This document shows, piece after piece, positions 1-8,996 of a stretch of 64,000 nt of DNA. Position 1 is the first letter of the stretch. Each line of letters starts with the position of its first letter. The translations under genes and the position numbers were made by a program. Under the pieces are notes generated by a model. The model had not been told where the DNA came from, ran no database searches, and was given only the letters and a program-made list of their open reading frames with translations. Origin of the DNA: Rhizobium sp. WYJ-E13 (lineage in GTDB: Bacteria; Pseudomonadota; Alphaproteobacteria; Rhizobiales; Rhizobiaceae); NCBI RefSeq assembly GCF_018987265.1, contig NZ_CP076853.1:3661501-3725500 (forward strand). Reading direction: 5' to 3'.

Positions 1-1784
1 CGACCCGTGACCTGCGAAAGAAGCTGGAAGGTCCGCTCCGCCGCGCGCGGATCACCATTCGCGAGCCCAAGATCCGAGTCGACGATGCCGACAAGCGTCA
101 TCAGCGGAAAATTGTGCCCCTTGGCCACGAGCTGTGTACCGATGACGATATCCGCCTCTCCCTTGGCGATGGCATCGAGCTCCAGCCGCAGCCGCTTCAC
201 CCCGCCCATGATATCGGAAGAGAGCACGATGGTACGCGCATCGGGAAAATGCCGCTCCACCTCTTCGGCGATGCGCTCCACGCCCGGCCCGCAGGCGACG
301 AGGTGGTCGAGCGTTCCGCATTCCGGGCAGGCCTCTGGCGTCGGCTCGGTATGGCCGCATTGATGGCATTGCAGTTGCCGGCGAAAGCGATGCTCGACCA
401 GCCAGCTCGAACATTGCGGGCATTGGAAACGATGGCCGCAGACACGGCAGAGCGTCAGCGGCGCATAACCTCGGCGATTGAGGAAAAGCAGCGCCTGCTC
501 GCCCTTTTCTACCGTCTTACCGATCGCCCGGATCAACACGGGTGACAGGAAACCGCCGCGCTCAGGGGGGTGTCGTCGTAAGTCAACGAGATGCAGGTCG
601 GGAAGTGCCGCGTCGCCGAAACGTGTCGGCAGATGGATCGTGCTGTAGCGTCCGCTCTGGCCATTGACTTGACTCTCCACAGAAGGCGTCGCCGAAACGA
701 GCACAACAGGAAAATCGCCGATCCGACCCCGTACAACAGCCATGTCGCGCGCGTTGTAATAAACGCGATCTTCCTGCTTGTAGGCAGGATCATGCTCTTC
801 ATCGACGATGATGAGACCGAGATCTTCAAACGGCAGGAACAGCGCCGAGCGCGCGCCGGCGACGACCCGCACCTCACCCGTTACCGCCTGCCGCCAGACC
901 TTTTCACGCATACGCGGCGCAAGATCGGAATGCCACTCGGCAGGTTTCGCGCCGAACCGGTCCTGGAAGCGTTCGAGGAAGCTTGCGGTAAGAGCGATCT
1001 CCGGCAGCAGGATCAGCACCTGTTTGCCCCGCCTCAGCGTCTCTGCGATTGCCTCGAAATAGACTTCCGTCTTGCCGGAGCCGGTCACGCCGTCGATCAG
1101 CGAAACGGCAAATTCGCCCTTGCGCACTTCGTCCAGAATTTCCTCGGCGGCCTCCTTCTGCGGACCCTCGAGGCGGGAACCGATGAAGTCCGGATCGGGC
1201 CTAGCAACAACAGGCGGCGGCGGCAGGAAGATGGTCTCGAAAATGCCCTGTGCAATCAGCCCGTCAACGACGCTGGTGGAGACACCTGCGGCATGGGCAA
1301 GACCGATCCGGGTCCAGGAGAGCCCGTCTGAGGTCGCATCGAGCACGCGAGCGCGCGCCGGCGTCATCCGCTCCGGCTGGCCACCGACGAACCGTAATCC
1401 CTCCACCATCGGCTCCGGCTCGAAGGCATTCGGCGCCCTCAGCGCCATCCGCGCCACCAGTCCCGGCGGAGAAAGCGTATAGGTCGCCACCCAGTCGATG
1501 AAATCCCGCATCTCCTTGTTGAGCGGTGGGCAATCGAAGACGTGGGTGATGGGCCTGAGCTTCTTAGGGTCGACACCATCCTCACCGCCATCCCAGACGA
1601 CACCGATCACCTGGCGCGGCCCAAGCGGCACCTGCACGACCGAGCCGGGCTCGACCGCAATGCCATCGGGCACAGAATAGGAATAGGGTTTTGGCGCCGG
1701 CATCGGCACCAGCACCGGAACTGTACGGTTTACGGGCAGGGCCTCGAAAAGCGCGCCAAAAAGATCGGACGAATCTGTACTCAT
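1..1784 (-). CDS. priA: Primosomal protein N' (PriA helicase), C-terminus beyond left edge
   Basis: PriA is a 3'-5' superfamily 2 DNA helicase that restarts collapsed replication forks by loading the replicative helicase. About 594 codons are present and the frame is still open at base 1. The family is usually about 730 residues, so the C-terminal part lies outside the window. Visible are Walker A GVTGSGKTEV at about residue 232, the DEEH box within VDEEHD near residue 328, and the zinc-binding cysteine pairs that begin with CGHRFQC near residue 449. The motif TQLVAKGHNFP and a RAAER segment follow near the left edge. The start at 1784 (MSTDSSDLFGALFEALPVNR) was chosen because the conserved 3'BD-like N-terminus follows directly. 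It lies 54 bases after the ATPase gene on the same strand and may be co-transcribed with it. Confidence 0.96.
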   Translation of the reverse strand, partial: MSTDSSDLFGALFEALPVNRTVPVLVPMPAPKPYSYSVPDGIAVEPGSVVQVPLGPRQVIGVVWDGGEDGVDPKKLRPITHVFDCPPLNKEMRDFIDWVATYTLSPPGLVARMALRAPNAFEPEPMVEGLRFVGGQPERMTPARARVLDATSDGLSWTRIGLAHAAGVSTSVVDGLIAQGIFETIFLPPPPVVARPDPDFIGSRLEGPQKEAAEEILDEVRKGEFAVSLIDGVTGSGKTEVYFEAIAETLRRGKQVLILLPEIALTASFLERFQDRFGAKPAEWHSDLAPRMREKVWRQAVTGEVRVVAGARSALFLPFEDLGLIIVDEEHDPAYKQEDRVYYNARDMAVVRGRIGDFPVVLVSATPSVESQVNGQSGRYSTIHLPTRFGDAALPDLHLVDLRRHPPERGGFLSPVLIRAIGKTVEKGEQALLFLNRRGYAPLTLCRVCGHRFQCPQCSSWLVEHRFRRQLQCHQCGHTEPTPEACPECGTLDHLVACGPGVERIAEEVERHFPDARTIVLSSDIMGGVKRLRLELDAIAKGEADIVIGTQLVAKGHNFPLMTLVGIVDSDLGLANGDPRAAERTFQLLSQVTG

Positions 1785-1838
1785 CGCGGCAGACCATGCC
1801 CGCAACGGCCGTGAAATGAAACCCGCCGACAATGAGGG

Positions 1839-2987
1839 CTATTCGTCATCGTCGTCGTCACCAGCGATCGTTCCCGTCAGCCGCATGCCTTCGATCCAGG
1901 TGGCGCCATTCTCGCGGATAACCTTTCGTGAACGAACGCCACAACGTTCGCGCACGGCCTCGGCCAGTTGCGCCGAATGGGTGACGATCCAGACCTGGCT
2001 GCTCTTTGAAGCTTCCGCGATCATGTCTGCGAGCGGCAGCAGCATATCCGGATGCAGGCTCGCCTCCGGCTCGTTCAGGGCGATGAGCGCCGGCAACCGA
2101 TAAGAAAGCAGTGCCGCAGCAAGACCGAGGAAGCGGATCTGTCCGTCAGACAGCTCACGCGGATGAAAGACGCGGTACGGGAAATCGGGAAGCATCAAAC
2201 CGAACTCCGCCGTCTCGCCCGGTTCCGGCACGATGAGCCTTGCGCCCCCGAGGGCCGATGCGAGAATGCGATCAAGCTCCACCGTATCCTGCCGTGTGTG
2301 CGCAAGCGTCGCAAAGACGGCGGCGAGATTAGCACCATCCTCGTCCAGCATGGGACTGGTGACGGCAAGGCAGGGATGACGAAGTGGCGAGGCCCTGTCC
2401 GTGCGAAAACCGTGGAAGAAGCGCCAATTGTTGACGATACGGCGGAAGGCGGCAACTTCGGGAAAATGGCCGGCATCGCCGAGCAAAGCGATTGCTGTTT
2501 CCGATGTCAGCGCTTCGTCCGGATAGTCTTGCATCCGCCCCGCAGCATCACGAACAGAGATGCCAGGGCCGGCCCGTTTCATCATGATCACCGGACGGCG
2601 GCCGATTTCGACGGAAAGCTCCTCAGCCTTGATCTGCGGTTCCAACGCAAAGCCCGCAGCCGCCTTTGGTGGGCGCAGGCCGGCCTCGACATGATATCGG
2701 AATGTGACGGCCCGCTCCTCGTCGACGATCTCGACTTCTAGGCGAATGCGTGCAGGTCCGTCGGACTTGGGCCGCTTGCCGGACCAAAGAGCCGACAGCA
2801 TGCCGCCTTCAGCGGCAAGCTCATAGGCCAGCCGCCCGCGAACCGCCGCCTGTACAAGTTGCAGGGCACGATAGAGATTGGACTTGCCGGCACCGTTCTC
2901 TCCAAGAAACAGCGTCGTATCCGCAAGATCCATGCGGATCGAGCGCAGTGACCGGTAATTCTTGGCAAACATGGAGCGAAGACGCAT
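1839..2987 (-). CDS. AAA family ATPase (RecF/OLD-like, AAA_21 type)
   Basis: A 382-residue stand-alone ABC-type ATPase of the RecF/SMC/OLD class, with no transmembrane part. Walker A is GENGAGKSN at residues 29-37. A signature-like LSDGQIRFLGLAAALL follows around residue 280, then a Walker B-like segment ending NEPEASLHPDML and an H-loop WIVTHSAQLAEAV. There is no TOPRIM or helicase domain as in OLD nucleases. The C-terminus ends in a run of acidic residues (DDDDDE). The family includes DNA-metabolism proteins and toxin-antitoxin or defence ATPases, and the substrate here is unknown. It sits between an acyltransferase gene (25-base gap) and priA, which hints at, but does not prove, a replication or repair role. 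Confidence 0.8.
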   Translation of the reverse strand: MRLRSMFAKNYRSLRSIRMDLADTTLFLGENGAGKSNLYRALQLVQAAVRGRLAYELAAEGGMLSALWSGKRPKSDGPARIRLEVEIVDEERAVTFRYHVEAGLRPPKAAAGFALEPQIKAEELSVEIGRRPVIMMKRAGPGISVRDAAGRMQDYPDEALTSETAIALLGDAGHFPEVAAFRRIVNNWRFFHGFRTDRASPLRHPCLAVTSPMLDEDGANLAAVFATLAHTRQDTVELDRILASALGGARLIVPEPGETAEFGLMLPDFPYRVFHPRELSDGQIRFLGLAAALLSYRLPALIALNEPEASLHPDMLLPLADMIAEASKSSQVWIVTHSAQLAEAVRERCGVRSRKVIRENGATWIEGMRLTGTIAGDDDDDE

Positions 2988-3012
2988 GCCTCCGCTTTAG
3001 CGCAAAGCAATG

Positions 3013-3957
3013 CTAAAAAGAATGGGCAGCAACCAACTCCGGCAACAGTTGTCGGGACACGGGCACGAAGCGTGAATCCCCATCAGCCGCCATGTCGCAG
3101 ACCGTGTGCTTTTCCAGCGCCTTCGTTACCTCGTTCAGATCGCCGTCGAGCTGTTCGGCGGGAATTAGATTGCCGATGACGAAATCGAAGCGGTCGCCCT
3201 TCTTGTTCAGAAGTTCATAGAATACCGTCATGTCGCGCAATTCCGTCGACCATTTGGCAAACCAGTAGAAAAGCCCGGAATTGCGCGCCGTCATATGAAC
3301 GGGCAGGATCGGCAGGCCGTATTTACGGGCAAGGCCGACGGCAGAAGTTTTCCATGGCCGCTCGTTCAGCTGCCCGTTCGCCCAGTAGGCGATACGGCCT
3401 GAGGGGAAAAGCACGGTGGCCTTGCCCTCTTTGACCGCATGGTTGGTGAGCTGCAGTGTCTCGCGCGCTTTGAGCTTGCTCTTGAATTCCTCGCGCCATT
3501 CGACCGGTATGATCATTTCCGCAAAGCGCGGATTGACGCGTACGGCATCCCGGTTGGCGAAGAACATCATATCCGGGCGGCACGTCTTCAAGAGATCGAA
3601 CACGGCCACACCGTCGGCAATGCCGGTCGGATGATTGCTGACGAGGATGAAACCGCCTGATGCCGGGATGCGCTCGGCGTTGGTGACGTTGATGTCGAGC
3701 TTCAGCAGGTTGCTCATATATTCGAAAGACTGGAAGCCCGGCATGTTGGCAACGTCGTTGGCGAATTCGATCGCCTTGTTGTAGCGCAGCAGCGTGTAGA
3801 GAAACGGCCGCATGACAGGCCAAAGCGGATGGCGGACGATCTTCTGCCCGCGCTCGGCGATCAACGTATCGACGATATGGCCGGGCTTTCCGTGTGAAAC
3901 CAGGGCGATCGCTTCCGCGAGCTGTCCAAAGGCCGTCATGGAATCGCGCCGTGCCAT
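3013..3957 (-). CDS. PlsC-type 1-acyl-glycerol-phosphate acyltransferase family protein
   Basis: A 314-residue acyltransferase of the PlsC/LPLAT superfamily, expected to transfer acyl groups to a lysolipid at the inner membrane. The catalytic block is SNHPTGIADG, with His109 and Asp115 separated by five residues rather than the canonical four. This variant is typical of the hemolysin/OlsF-like branch. The second block is VLFPSGR at residues 182-188, replacing the usual FPEGTRS. No strong transmembrane segment is evident. The exact lipid substrate cannot be read from sequence. It is divergent from xerC and is followed closely by the AAA ATPase gene. Confidence 0.8.
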   Translation of the reverse strand: MARRDSMTAFGQLAEAIALVSHGKPGHIVDTLIAERGQKIVRHPLWPVMRPFLYTLLRYNKAIEFANDVANMPGFQSFEYMSNLLKLDINVTNAERIPASGGFILVSNHPTGIADGVAVFDLLKTCRPDMMFFANRDAVRVNPRFAEMIIPVEWREEFKSKLKARETLQLTNHAVKEGKATVLFPSGRIAYWANGQLNERPWKTSAVGLARKYGLPILPVHMTARNSGLFYWFAKWSTELRDMTVFYELLNKKGDRFDFVIGNLIPAEQLDGDLNEVTKALEKHTVCDMAADGDSRFVPVSRQLLPELVAAHSF

Positions 3958-4100
3958 GAAAATTCCTGTTTTACGGGAGCTATAAGCTATCTCAATGAAT
4001 TATGATCGATACATGACAAGGGCTTGGCAAGCATTAGCAATTCCATAACGTCACTGTTTCAGAATTGGCGTCATCGAAAGCAAATTCAAGAGTTAAAACC

Positions 4101-5036
4101 GTGAATGAACTCCTGATCGTTGCCGATCCGCACCTGATGACGGAACGAGGAGCCTGGCTTGAAAACCTCGCTCTGGAGCGCCGCCTCTCCGAGCATACGC
4201 TCGATGCCTATGAGCGCGACACACGCCAGTTCCTGACCTTCATGACCGGTCACCTCGGCGGTCCGACGACATTGCGCGATATCGAGGCGCTGCGCCCGGC
4301 AGACTTCCGCGCCTTTCTGGCCGCCCGGCGCAAGGAGGGCTCCGGCGCCCGCTCGGTGGCTCGCAATCTTGCCGGCATTCGCTCCTTCCTGCGTCACCTT
4401 GAAAAGAAGGGCCTCGTGAATGCGGCGGGCGCCGGCGCCGTGCGCTCCCCGAAACAACCGAAATCGCTTCCGAAGCCGCTCTCCGACCGCCACGCCATCA
4501 CCGTTGTCGGCAGCGATGCCCAGCTCCATGACGAGCCCTGGATCGCTGCACGTGATGCTGCCGTCATGACCCTGCTCTATGGTTGCGGCCTGCGCATTTC
4601 CGAAGCGCTCGACCTGACACCCACCGATCTCAGGCCCGAAGCCACCACACTGCGCATCACTGGCAAGGGCAACAAGACCCGCCTGGTGCCGCTGCTGCCC
4701 ATCGTCTTCGAAGCCGTCGAGAAATACCGGCAGCTCTGCCCCTTTCATTTGGAGGACGGCGAACCGCTCTTTCGCGGCGCCCGCGGCGGCAAACTGCAGC
4801 CTGCCATCATCCAGCGCACCATGCAGAAGCTGCGCAGTGCCTTCGGCCTGCCGGAAACGGCAACCCCGCATGCGCTTCGCCATTCCTTCGCCACCCATCT
4901 GCTGGCCGGCGGCGGCGACCTGCGCACCATCCAGGAACTGCTCGGTCATGCGAGCCTCTCGACCACGCAGGTCTATACCGGCGTTGATGCATCAAGGCTC
5001 CTGGAAGTGTATGATAAGGCGCATCCGCGTGCGTAA
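4101..5036 (+). CDS. xerC: Tyrosine recombinase XerC
   Basis: Site-specific tyrosine recombinase that, with XerD, resolves chromosome dimers at dif during division. The protein has 311 residues from the GTG at 4101. That start follows an AAGAG Shine-Dalgarno-like sequence; an upstream TTG at 4065 and an ATG at 4137 are alternatives. The N-terminal SAM-like core-binding domain is followed by the catalytic domain with Arg165 (GLRISEAL), Lys189 (GKGNKTR), His257 and Arg260 (HALRHSF), His283 (GHAS) and nucleophile Tyr292 (VYTGVD), so the whole catalytic set is present. The spacing of two recombinase domains fits XerC rather than an integrase. It is divergent from the acyltransferase gene. Confidence 0.95.
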   Translation: MNELLIVADPHLMTERGAWLENLALERRLSEHTLDAYERDTRQFLTFMTGHLGGPTTLRDIEALRPADFRAFLAARRKEGSGARSVARNLAGIRSFLRHLEKKGLVNAAGAGAVRSPKQPKSLPKPLSDRHAITVVGSDAQLHDEPWIAARDAAVMTLLYGCGLRISEALDLTPTDLRPEATTLRITGKGNKTRLVPLLPIVFEAVEKYRQLCPFHLEDGEPLFRGARGGKLQPAIIQRTMQKLRSAFGLPETATPHALRHSFATHLLAGGGDLRTIQELLGHASLSTTQVYTGVDASRLLEVYDKAHPRA

Positions 5037-5123
5037 TCCTTCGTTAACGCTGTCTCTTAAAGGAATATGCGCAAGCCCGGCGTAGAGCATGAGGCTCGAA
5101 GCACAAGTGACCGGATTACCAGC

Positions 5124-6200
5124 ATGACGATCTTCATCGGCCACCGGACTTTCCATATCGCGCAGCCGGGCAATATCCTGCTCTGGCTGATCGCAGCCTT
5201 CCACATGCTGCTGGCCGCCGCATTGCTCGCCGTTGTCTTTTCCGTCACGCCGGCCGACGCCGCGGAAGACAGCTGCACCGGAAAGAACCTTCTCACCGAA
5301 CTGCAGCAGAACGACCCTGCCCGTTACGCTGAAGCCGTGAAGGAAGCGGATGCAACGCCAAACGGCAAAGGCATTTTCTGGAAGATCGAAAAACCGGGTC
5401 TCAAGGCCTCCTGGCTGCTTGGCACCATGCACGTCACCGACCCGCGCGTCCTGAACCTGCCGCCCCGCACCCAGACTGCTCATGACGGCGCCGATACGAT
5501 CGTCATCGAGTCCGACGAAATTCTCGATGAGAAGAAGGCGACCGCAGCGTTGCTGATGAAGCCGGATCTGATGATGTTCACGGACGGCACCACAATCGAC
5601 AAGCTTCTTTCGCCTGGCGACTACAGCCGCCTCGAAACCGGGCTGAAGCAGCGCGGTATCCCCCTCTCGGCCGTTTCCCGCATGCGCCCCTGGATGATCG
5701 CGAGCGCCGTTGCACTTCCTGCCTGCGAGATCGCCCGCAAGGCAAAGGGCGTACAGTTCCTCGACCAGAAGATCGCAGCGGATGCGGCCGCCGAAGGCAA
5801 ACAGGTCAAGGGTCTTGAGACCCTGGCGGAACAGCTGCAGGCCATGGCCGAGTTGCCGGTCGAGTTTCATCTGAAGTCGCTGATCGAGACCCTCGAACTT
5901 GGCGGCAAGATGAACGACGTGGTCGAGACCATGACCGACATCTATCTCTCCGGCGATATCGGCATGACCATGCCGATGCTGAAGACCGTCACGCCTGAAG
6001 GCAGCGACGAGAACAGCGACTACGCCGCTTTCGAGCAGCGCGTCATCGTCGACCGCAACAAGGTGATGGCCGAACGCGCCGCGCCCATCCTCGCCAACGG
6101 CAACGTCTTCATGGCCGTCGGCGCCCTGCACCTTCCGGGCAAGGAAGGTGTCATCGAACTGCTGCGCCAGCAGGGTTTCACGGTCACGGCGGTCAACTGA
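5124..6200 (+). CDS. TraB/GumN family protein
   Basis: A 358-residue member of the TraB/PrgY/GumN family, a group with a proposed metalloprotease-like fold. The start at 5124 (MTIFIGHR) is preferred over an upstream ATG at 5067 because a single hydrophobic N-terminal segment and an ADA signal-type cleavage site follow. The mature part begins with AEDSCTGK, so the protein is probably exported or membrane-anchored. Family hallmarks are the early GTMH motif (LLGTMHVTDPRV) and the late GALHLPGKEGV motif, each with the conserved Gly-His pattern. Its cellular function is not established. It follows xerC by 87 bases on the same strand and converges on the cytochrome b561 gene. Confidence 0.85.
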   Translation: MTIFIGHRTFHIAQPGNILLWLIAAFHMLLAAALLAVVFSVTPADAAEDSCTGKNLLTELQQNDPARYAEAVKEADATPNGKGIFWKIEKPGLKASWLLGTMHVTDPRVLNLPPRTQTAHDGADTIVIESDEILDEKKATAALLMKPDLMMFTDGTTIDKLLSPGDYSRLETGLKQRGIPLSAVSRMRPWMIASAVALPACEIARKAKGVQFLDQKIAADAAAEGKQVKGLETLAEQLQAMAELPVEFHLKSLIETLELGGKMNDVVETMTDIYLSGDIGMTMPMLKTVTPEGSDENSDYAAFEQRVIVDRNKVMAERAAPILANGNVFMAVGALHLPGKEGVIELLRQQGFTVTAVN

Positions 6201-6205
6201 CCGCC
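6188..6205. terminator. Perfect inverted repeat across a stop codon (possible shared terminator)
   Basis: Two 8-base arms, GGCGGTCA and TGACCGCC, are separated by only two bases. The TGA of the TraB/GumN gene is the start of the second arm. The two flanking genes converge here with only 12 bases between them, so a bidirectional terminator is plausible. There is no strong T-tract on either side, so this is tentative. Confidence 0.4.
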
Positions 6206-6212
6206 TTAGCCT

Positions 6213-6713
6213 TTAACCGACCGTCATCCGCCGCAAGACATCGGTCTTCCAATAAAACTGGTGAACCAGAGCGCCGAAAACGTGCGCGGCAATGACGATC
6301 CAGAGGATGAGTTTCAGGACGCCGGCATGCAGCGAGCCCAATGCTTCCACGCCAAGATAATAGGCCGCGATGCCTGAAGCCGGCAGGGCGAGCAGCAGCA
6401 GATAAAGGCTTGCATGTGCGAGCCGTGCGGCGAGCCGAAAGATTGCCGGCTCGTCTGCGGATTCAGGCGGCACGCCCTGCACGAAGCGCAGACAGAGCCT
6501 GACGACCGTCACAAGCAGGATGGCAATGCCGACATAGGCGTGGATATTGGCCGAAGCGATTTGTTCCGGCGAGGGTGTCCCGCCACGGCGGACAAGCCGA
6601 TACCAGGCATTCATGCCATCGGGCAAAAGAAGATTGTAGAGGACCAGGAGCACGGTCGCCCAGTGAAGGAAACGTTGGGAGAGGCTGTAGCTGACAACGA
6701 CGCGATCATTCAT
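6213..6713 (-). CDS. Cytochrome b561 family protein
   Basis: A 166-residue integral membrane cytochrome of the bacterial b561 (CybB-like) family, which moves electrons between quinols and periplasmic acceptors. Four transmembrane helices are visible. Candidate haem-ligating histidines lie in QRFLHW near the N-terminus, NIHAYVG in the second helix, ARLAHASLYLL in the third and IAAHVFGALVHQF in the fourth. A TTG at 6731 gives six more residues, but the ATG at 6713 (MNDRVVV) is the better start. It converges on the TraB/GumN gene, and the lpdA operon ends upstream. Confidence 0.88.
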   Translation of the reverse strand: MNDRVVVSYSLSQRFLHWATVLLVLYNLLLPDGMNAWYRLVRRGGTPSPEQIASANIHAYVGIAILLVTVVRLCLRFVQGVPPESADEPAIFRLAARLAHASLYLLLLALPASGIAAYYLGVEALGSLHAGVLKLILWIVIAAHVFGALVHQFYWKTDVLRRMTVG

Positions 6714-6762
6714 TTTATTGTCTTTCGTCAAATAGTTAGCAGATCTTGCCTAACAAATAAGA

Positions 6763-6790
6763 ATGCCGCCGGCCCGAAAGCAAGCGGCAT
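6763..6790 (-). terminator. Candidate terminator after lpdA
   Basis: Arms ATGCCGC and GCGGCAT enclose a 14-base loop. On the minus strand they are followed by a T-rich tail (TCTTATTTGTT). The hairpin lies 26 bases past the lpdA stop and would end the long mdh-suc-lpdA transcript before the cytochrome b561 gene. Confidence 0.5.
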
Positions 6791-6815
6791 CATGAATGAT
6801 TGCTGATATTTAATC

Positions 6816-8219
6816 TTACATATGGATCGGCTTGAAGAATGCGGCGAGCGCTGCTTCCTTCACGGCCTCCGACATGGTCGGATGCGCGTGGCAGGTGCGG
6901 CCGAGGTCTTCAGCGGAACCACCGAACTCCATCAGCACGGCGATCTCGTGGATCATCTCGCCGGCGCCGAAGCCGACAATGTGGCCGCCGAGCACGCGAT
7001 CGGTTTCCTTGTCGGACAGGATCTTGACGAAACCGTCCGTCGCCAGCATGGCGCGAGCACGACCGTTGGCCGAGAACGGGAACTTGCCAACCTTGTAGGC
7101 GACGCCTGCAGCCTTCAGCTCTTCTTCGGTCTTGCCGACGGAAGCGACTTCGGGCTGTGTGTAGACGACGCTCGGAATCACGTCGTAATTCACATGGCCG
7201 TGCTGGCCAGCGAGGATTTCGGCAAGCGCGACGCCTTCGTCTTCTGCCTTATGCGCCAGCATCGGACCCTTCACGACGTCGCCGATTGCATAGATGCCTT
7301 CGACATTGGTCTTGAAGTGGCCGTCGATTTCGACGCGGCCGCGATTGTCGAGCTTGACGCCTGCTTCTTCGAGACCGAGGCCGGCCGTGTACGGAATACG
7401 GCCGGTGGAGATGAGAACGACATCAGCTTCAAGCGTCTGGGCAGCGCCGCCGGCGACCGGCTCAAAGGTCACCTTGGCGCCCTTGCCACCCTTTTCAACC
7501 CCCGTCACCTTGGAGCTCAGGTTGATATCGATGCCCTGCTTGCCAAGCATACGCTGGAACTGCTTGGAAACATCGGCATCCATCGGACCGAGGATCTTGT
7601 CGAGAAATTCGATGACAGTGACCTTTGCGCCGAGACGCGACCAGACCGAGCCGAGCTCGAGGCCAATGACGCCACCGCCGACGACGATCATCGTTTCCGG
7701 TACCTTTTCCAGCGCGATGGCGCCGGTGGAGGATACGACGATCTTCTCATCGATATCGACGTTCACACCCGGGATGCCGGCGACGTCGGAACCCGTGGCG
7801 ATGACGATGTTCTTGCCTTCGATTTCCTGAACCGTGCCGTCTTCGGCGGTCACTGAGACCTTGCCGGTGGAGACGATCTTGCCGGTGCCGTGGAAGGCGT
7901 CAATCTTGTTCTTCTTAAACAGGAAGGCAACGCCGTCGACGTTGGACTTTACCGTCGCATCCTTGTGCGCCAGCATCTTTTCGAGATTGAGCTTCGGAGC
8001 GGCGACTTCGATGCCCAACTCTTCCATATGATGCGTCGCATGGAACATCTCGGAAGCATGCAGCAGCGCCTTGGAAGGGATGCAGCCGACATTCAGGCAG
8101 GTACCGCCATAGGTGGCGCGCTTCTCGACGACCGCGACCTTGAGGCCAAGCTGCGCAGCCTTGATTGCCGCGACATAGCCGCCAGGGCCGGTTCCGATAA
8201 CAATCACATCATAGGACAT
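6816..8219 (-). CDS. lpdA: Dihydrolipoamide dehydrogenase (E3)
   Basis: FAD-dependent E3 subunit that reoxidises dihydrolipoyl groups of 2-oxoacid dehydrogenases with NAD+. The 467-residue length is normal. The FAD-binding GTGPGGYVAA is at residues 9-18. The redox-active disulfide is GGTCLNVGCIPSK (Cys41, Cys46). A second dinucleotide fold GGGVIGLELGS is present, and the C-terminal HPTMSE carries the catalytic pair His446 and Glu451. As last gene of the mdh-suc cluster it most likely serves the SucA-SucB complex; rhizobia usually carry further lpdA copies for pyruvate dehydrogenase. It is 24 bases from the SDR gene. Confidence 0.97.
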   Translation of the reverse strand: MSYDVIVIGTGPGGYVAAIKAAQLGLKVAVVEKRATYGGTCLNVGCIPSKALLHASEMFHATHHMEELGIEVAAPKLNLEKMLAHKDATVKSNVDGVAFLFKKNKIDAFHGTGKIVSTGKVSVTAEDGTVQEIEGKNIVIATGSDVAGIPGVNVDIDEKIVVSSTGAIALEKVPETMIVVGGGVIGLELGSVWSRLGAKVTVIEFLDKILGPMDADVSKQFQRMLGKQGIDINLSSKVTGVEKGGKGAKVTFEPVAGGAAQTLEADVVLISTGRIPYTAGLGLEEAGVKLDNRGRVEIDGHFKTNVEGIYAIGDVVKGPMLAHKAEDEGVALAEILAGQHGHVNYDVIPSVVYTQPEVASVGKTEEELKAAGVAYKVGKFPFSANGRARAMLATDGFVKILSDKETDRVLGGHIVGFGAGEMIHEIAVLMEFGGSAEDLGRTCHAHPTMSEAVKEAALAAFFKPIHM

Positions 8220-8243
8220 TGCTTTTTCCCTTTACGTTATTGA

Positions 8244-8996
8244 CTAGCGCCCGCCGCTCACATTGAGGATCGCGCCTGTTATGTAGGATGCCGAGGGCGA
8301 AAGCAGATAGACGATCGCATCGGCCACCTCTTCCGCTTGTCCGGCTCGCTTCATCGGGATCGATGAAGCCATTTCTTTCGGCCTGTCCGGCTGCCCGCCG
8401 GAGGCATGAATATCCGTTTCGATGATGCCGGGACGTATGGCATTGACCCTGACGCCCTCAGCCGCGACTTCCTTGGAAAGCCCGATCGTGAACGTATCGA
8501 TGGCGGCCTTGGACGCGGCATAATCAACATACTGCGCCGGCCCGCCGATCACTGCGGCCATGGACGAGATATTGACGATCGCGCCACCTCGGCCGCCATG
8601 CCTGGTGGACATGCGACGCACCGCCTGACCGGCACAGAGCATCGAACCCGTTACATTGATCCGCATCATGCGTTCGAGACGCTCGGCAGACATTTCATCG
8701 ACGCGCGCGATGTAGTCGACGATACCGGCATTGTTCACCAGCCCGTCCAGCCGCCCGAAATACTTGTCGACCGCCTCGAACATCGAGACAATATCGGCGG
8801 CACTGCCGACATCGCCCTTGACGGCGATCGCCTGACCACCGGCCTTCTCGATCTCAGAAACGACAGCATTCGCCGCCGTCTCGTTCGAGGCATAGTTCAC
8901 CGCAACACGCCAGCCATGGCGAGCAGCAACCAGACAGGCAGCCGCGCCAATGCCACGGCTGCCGCCGGTAACCAGTAGAACGGGACTGTCGGTCAT
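8244..8996 (-). CDS. Short-chain dehydrogenase/reductase (SDR)
   Basis: A 250-residue classical SDR that should use NAD(P)(H). It has the nucleotide-binding GGSRGIGAA near the N-terminus, NNAG in the fourth strand, a catalytic Ser in VNISSMAAV and the YAASK Tyr-Lys pair. The start at 8996 is fixed by an ATGA overlap with the stop of the preceding secreted-protein gene; a longer frame to 9029 is less likely. The C-terminus SGGR matches the usual FabG-like end. The substrate is unknown. It lies between suc genes and lpdA in the same apparent operon. Confidence 0.88.
   Translation of the reverse strand: MTDSPVLLVTGGSRGIGAAACLVAARHGWRVAVNYASNETAANAVVSEIEKAGGQAIAVKGDVGSAADIVSMFEAVDKYFGRLDGLVNNAGIVDYIARVDEMSAERLERMMRINVTGSMLCAGQAVRRMSTRHGGRGGAIVNISSMAAVIGGPAQYVDYAASKAAIDTFTIGLSKEVAAEGVRVNAIRPGIIETDIHASGGQPDRPKEMASSIPMKRAGQAEEVADAIVYLLSPSASYITGAILNVSGGR

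Noticed and set aside
4086..4949. 287-codon minus-strand frame opposite xerC.
   Set aside because: xerC has a full set of catalytic residues; the opposite frame has none of any family.
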